Source of the DNA: Thermoplasmata archaeon
GTDB lineage: Archaea > Thermoplasmatota > E2 > UBA202 > JdFR-43
Assembly (NCBI GenBank): GCA_021162305.1
Contig: JAGGYX010000189.1
Coordinates: forward strand, 1-5,992
DNA: 5,992 nucleotides
Reading direction: 5' to 3'
Part shown: positions 4,705-5,992 of the stretch, in pieces
How positions within the stretch are numbered: position 1 is the stretch's first letter
Layout of the letters: each line of letters starts with the position of its first letter
The notes under the pieces: generated by a model
The model's input: only the letters and a program-made list of their open reading frames with translations
Databases searched by the model: none
Told to the model about the DNA's origin: nothing
Position numbers and translations under genes: made by a program

Positions 4705-5826
4705 TTACAATTTTATTTTAACAATGAAAACATCTGTTTTTATGAAGGAAAAATACGCCAGCAAAACGAATAAAGGGGGAAAGTAAATAAAGATTGCATT
4801 CGGATCAGCTTCTCTTTCCACCATCGCTATTACTCCATCCTTGCATTGCTTGGCATTTACAAAGTAAACATTAAATAAAAGAAGAATATTTCCAATGTTA
4901 TAGCGTGGCATGAAATAGGTTTTACGCCATAGTTCATTGCCATTTTCATCAAGTTTGATCAGGATTCCCTCTTCTTTCGGTATTTCTTCCACCAATTTTG
5001 CGCCCGCCATTATATAGCCATCGCCAGCAATACTGCAGGATGAAATCGCTATTCCTTTTTCAAATGTTTTATTCCAATGCTGTCTTCCATTTTCATCAAA
5101 TTTAATCCATGTTCTGCCATAACCATGTTGCAGTATAAAGCCATTTATGGCAGTGTGGGCAAAATAGCCTATTCCATCTATTTTTCTTTTCCATAATAGA
5201 CCATCGTTTGAATCATAGGCATAAATCATTGTATAATTTCTTGAATATGTTAAAGGCGTCTCAACAAAAATATAGCCGTTCCTTAACTTTGCAATAGAAA
5301 CAGAATGATTGAAGCGTTTTTCCCATACAATGCTACCATTCCCATCTATTTTAAGCACAATCGATTTCCTCTCTACATCAAAGCCATAAACACAAAATAT
5401 TGTTTTGCCATTGCTTTCGATTATATATCGAGAAGAATGTGCTGGAAAAGAAAATGAATAGCTTTTATTCCATTGCTGCCTTCCATTTTCATCCATTTTC
5501 ATAAGATTTGCTTTCCCATCATGACTATATAAAACAACAATGCCATGTGAAATGCATATACCGCATTCAGAATCGTCAGAGACAAATCTTCTTTCCCATT
5601 CTTTTCTTCCATTCTCGTTTAATTTAATTATCCTACAATACCATTCATTGGCTATAACATTCCAACTTTTTACAATCGCTATATAATCATCTCCGATTTT
5701 TTCTATAGCCATACCAATATCATAACTAAATGGATTTGATGCATTTCTGCTCCATTGTATACCATTAAAAGAAGGCGTTAAAAATAAAAATGCAATGAAT
5801 AAAGCAATATATCCATGTGAATGCAT
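4705..5826 (-). CDS. Predicted exported beta-propeller protein with C-terminal hydrophobic anchor
   Basis: The 373-residue protein begins with a signal-like segment (hydrophobic about 6-19, IALFIAFLFL core, then polar from 20). Six repeats of the form (I/L)xK(L/M/I/F)DENGxxxWxKxF occur at 66-81, 108-123, 157-172, 202-217, 240-255 and 289-304, each preceded by a GYI(I/F)-like strand. This is the PQQ/Trp-docking style of propeller repeat common in archaeal surface proteins. The N-terminal IQWSRN (23-28) resembles the end of one repeat, and the C-terminal DVFIVKIKL (365-373) resembles the start of one, so they may close a seventh blade. Residues 344-362 (AIFIYFPPLFVLLAYFSFI) are hydrophobic enough to cross the membrane. 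Six N-glycosylation sequons (Asn28, 120, 163, 173, 197, 252) fit an extracellular location. No enzymatic motif is visible, and the function is unknown. It is transcribed alone, with its own promoter. Confidence 0.8.
   Translation of the reverse strand: MHSHGYIALFIAFLFLTPSFNGIQWSRNASNPFSYDIGMAIEKIGDDYIAIVKSWNVIANEWYCRIIKLNENGRKEWERRFVSDDSECGICISHGIVVLYSHDGKANLMKMDENGRQQWNKSYSFSFPAHSSRYIIESNGKTIFCVYGFDVERKSIVLKIDGNGSIVWEKRFNHSVSIAKLRNGYIFVETPLTYSRNYTMIYAYDSNDGLLWKRKIDGIGYFAHTAINGFILQHGYGRTWIKFDENGRQHWNKTFEKGIAISSCSIAGDGYIMAGAKLVEEIPKEEGILIKLDENGNELWRKTYFMPRYNIGNILLLFNVYFVNAKQCKDGVIAMVEREADPNAIFIYFPPLFVLLAYFSFIKTDVFIVKIKL
5067..5097. repeat. Intragenic repeat, copy 1 (partner at 5463-5493)
   Basis: This 31-base segment matches 5463-5493 at 29 of 31 positions. 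Both copies encode the DENGRQ(H/Q)WNK core of propeller repeats, blades 5 and 2 respectively. The near-identity at DNA level, including third codon positions, is higher than among the other repeats and points to a recent internal duplication or gene conversion between blades. Confidence 0.7.
5463..5493. repeat. Intragenic repeat, copy 2 (partner at 5067-5097)
   Basis: This is the partner of the segment at 5067-5097, differing at two bases. It encodes the blade 2 core of the propeller protein. Confidence 0.7.
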
Positions 5827-5843
5827 AATTTTAAAAAATCTGG

Positions 5844-5853
5844 TTATTAAAAG
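5844..5853 (-). promoter_or_regulatory. Candidate TATA box of the propeller gene
   Basis: Read on the minus strand, CTTTTAATAA has its TTTTAATA core centred about 22 bases before the ATG at 5826, the same leaderless spacing seen for purQ and nob1. It is not a perfect TATA match. No Shine-Dalgarno sequence precedes the ATG. Confidence 0.4.
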
Positions 5854-5906
5854 TTTTTCTGATTTGTCCGCTGTGTTTATTTTACAGTATACTAAAAGTT
5901 TGGTTC

Positions 5907-5952
5907 TGTCGTAAATGCGGTTGAAAAATAATAGTGTCGAATGCGGTTGAAA
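5907..5952. repeat. Short direct repeat in the intergenic region
   Basis: The 13-base sequence AATGCGGTTGAAA occurs at 5914-5926 and 5940-5952, 26 bases apart. Each copy is preceded by TGTCG (5907-5911 and 5935-5939), with a two-base insertion in the first copy. It lies 81-126 bases upstream of the propeller start and about 40-85 bases before the right end of the window, where an ATTATATAAT box (5982-5991) suggests another promoter. It could be a paired regulator site for either gene. Confidence 0.6.
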
Positions 5953-5992
5953 TATTACATTTTAACATGATAGGGTTCTCATTATATAATAT

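Noticed and set aside
5907..5952. Possible CRISPR fragment, because the repeat ends in GTTGAAA like some archaeal CRISPR repeats
   Set aside because: There are only two copies, the unit is under 21 bases, and the gap between them is about 8 bases, far too short for a spacer.

Overview
The window is archaeal, most likely from an AT-rich euryarchaeon and plausibly a member of the Thermoplasmatota. That lineage is an inference from gene content and protein style; no 16S rRNA gene is present. Supporting signs are a two-repeat tRNA-splicing endonuclease EndA, a Nob1 PIN/zinc-ribbon rRNA endonuclease, heavy use of ATA, AGA and AGG codons, TATA boxes lying about 22 bases before start codons (leaderless transcripts), and a GGTGAT-type ribosome binding site inside an operon.

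Layout. Bases 1-104 are an AT-rich promoter region. Bases 105-2114 (+) hold a tight three-gene operon: purQ (glutaminase subunit of FGAM synthase), endA (1-base gap) and acylphosphatase (ATGA overlap). Bases 2115-2315 are not empty. They contain a 40-codon ORF on the minus strand (2148-2270) and a perfectly palindromic TATA box (TTTATAAA, 2289-2296) almost exactly midway between that ORF's start and the GTG start of nob1. Bases 2316-3088 (+) hold nob1 and a small winged-helix protein, joined by an ATGA overlap. Bases 3085-4658 (-) hold a four-CBS-domain protein followed by purC (SAICAR synthetase), joined by a TGATG overlap. The stop codon of purC overlaps the stop of the convergent winged-helix gene. 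Bases 4705-5826 (-) encode a predicted exported beta-propeller protein with six clear repeats and a hydrophobic C-terminal segment. Bases 5827-5992 are intergenic, with a promoter for the propeller gene and a short direct repeat.

Function. Two purine-synthesis genes (purQ and purC) lie on opposite strands about 2.2 kb apart, separated by RNA-processing genes (endA for tRNA introns, nob1 for 16S rRNA 3' maturation). The CBS protein is translationally coupled to purC, and CBS domains often bind adenine nucleotides, so a nucleotide-sensing link to purine synthesis is a reasonable but unproven idea. Most of the window is housekeeping. I see no defence system, mobile element, CRISPR array or RNA gene. 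The least-explained items are the small minus-strand ORF with its shared palindromic promoter, the coupled CBS-purC pair, the basic-tailed winged-helix partner of nob1, and the membrane-associated propeller.
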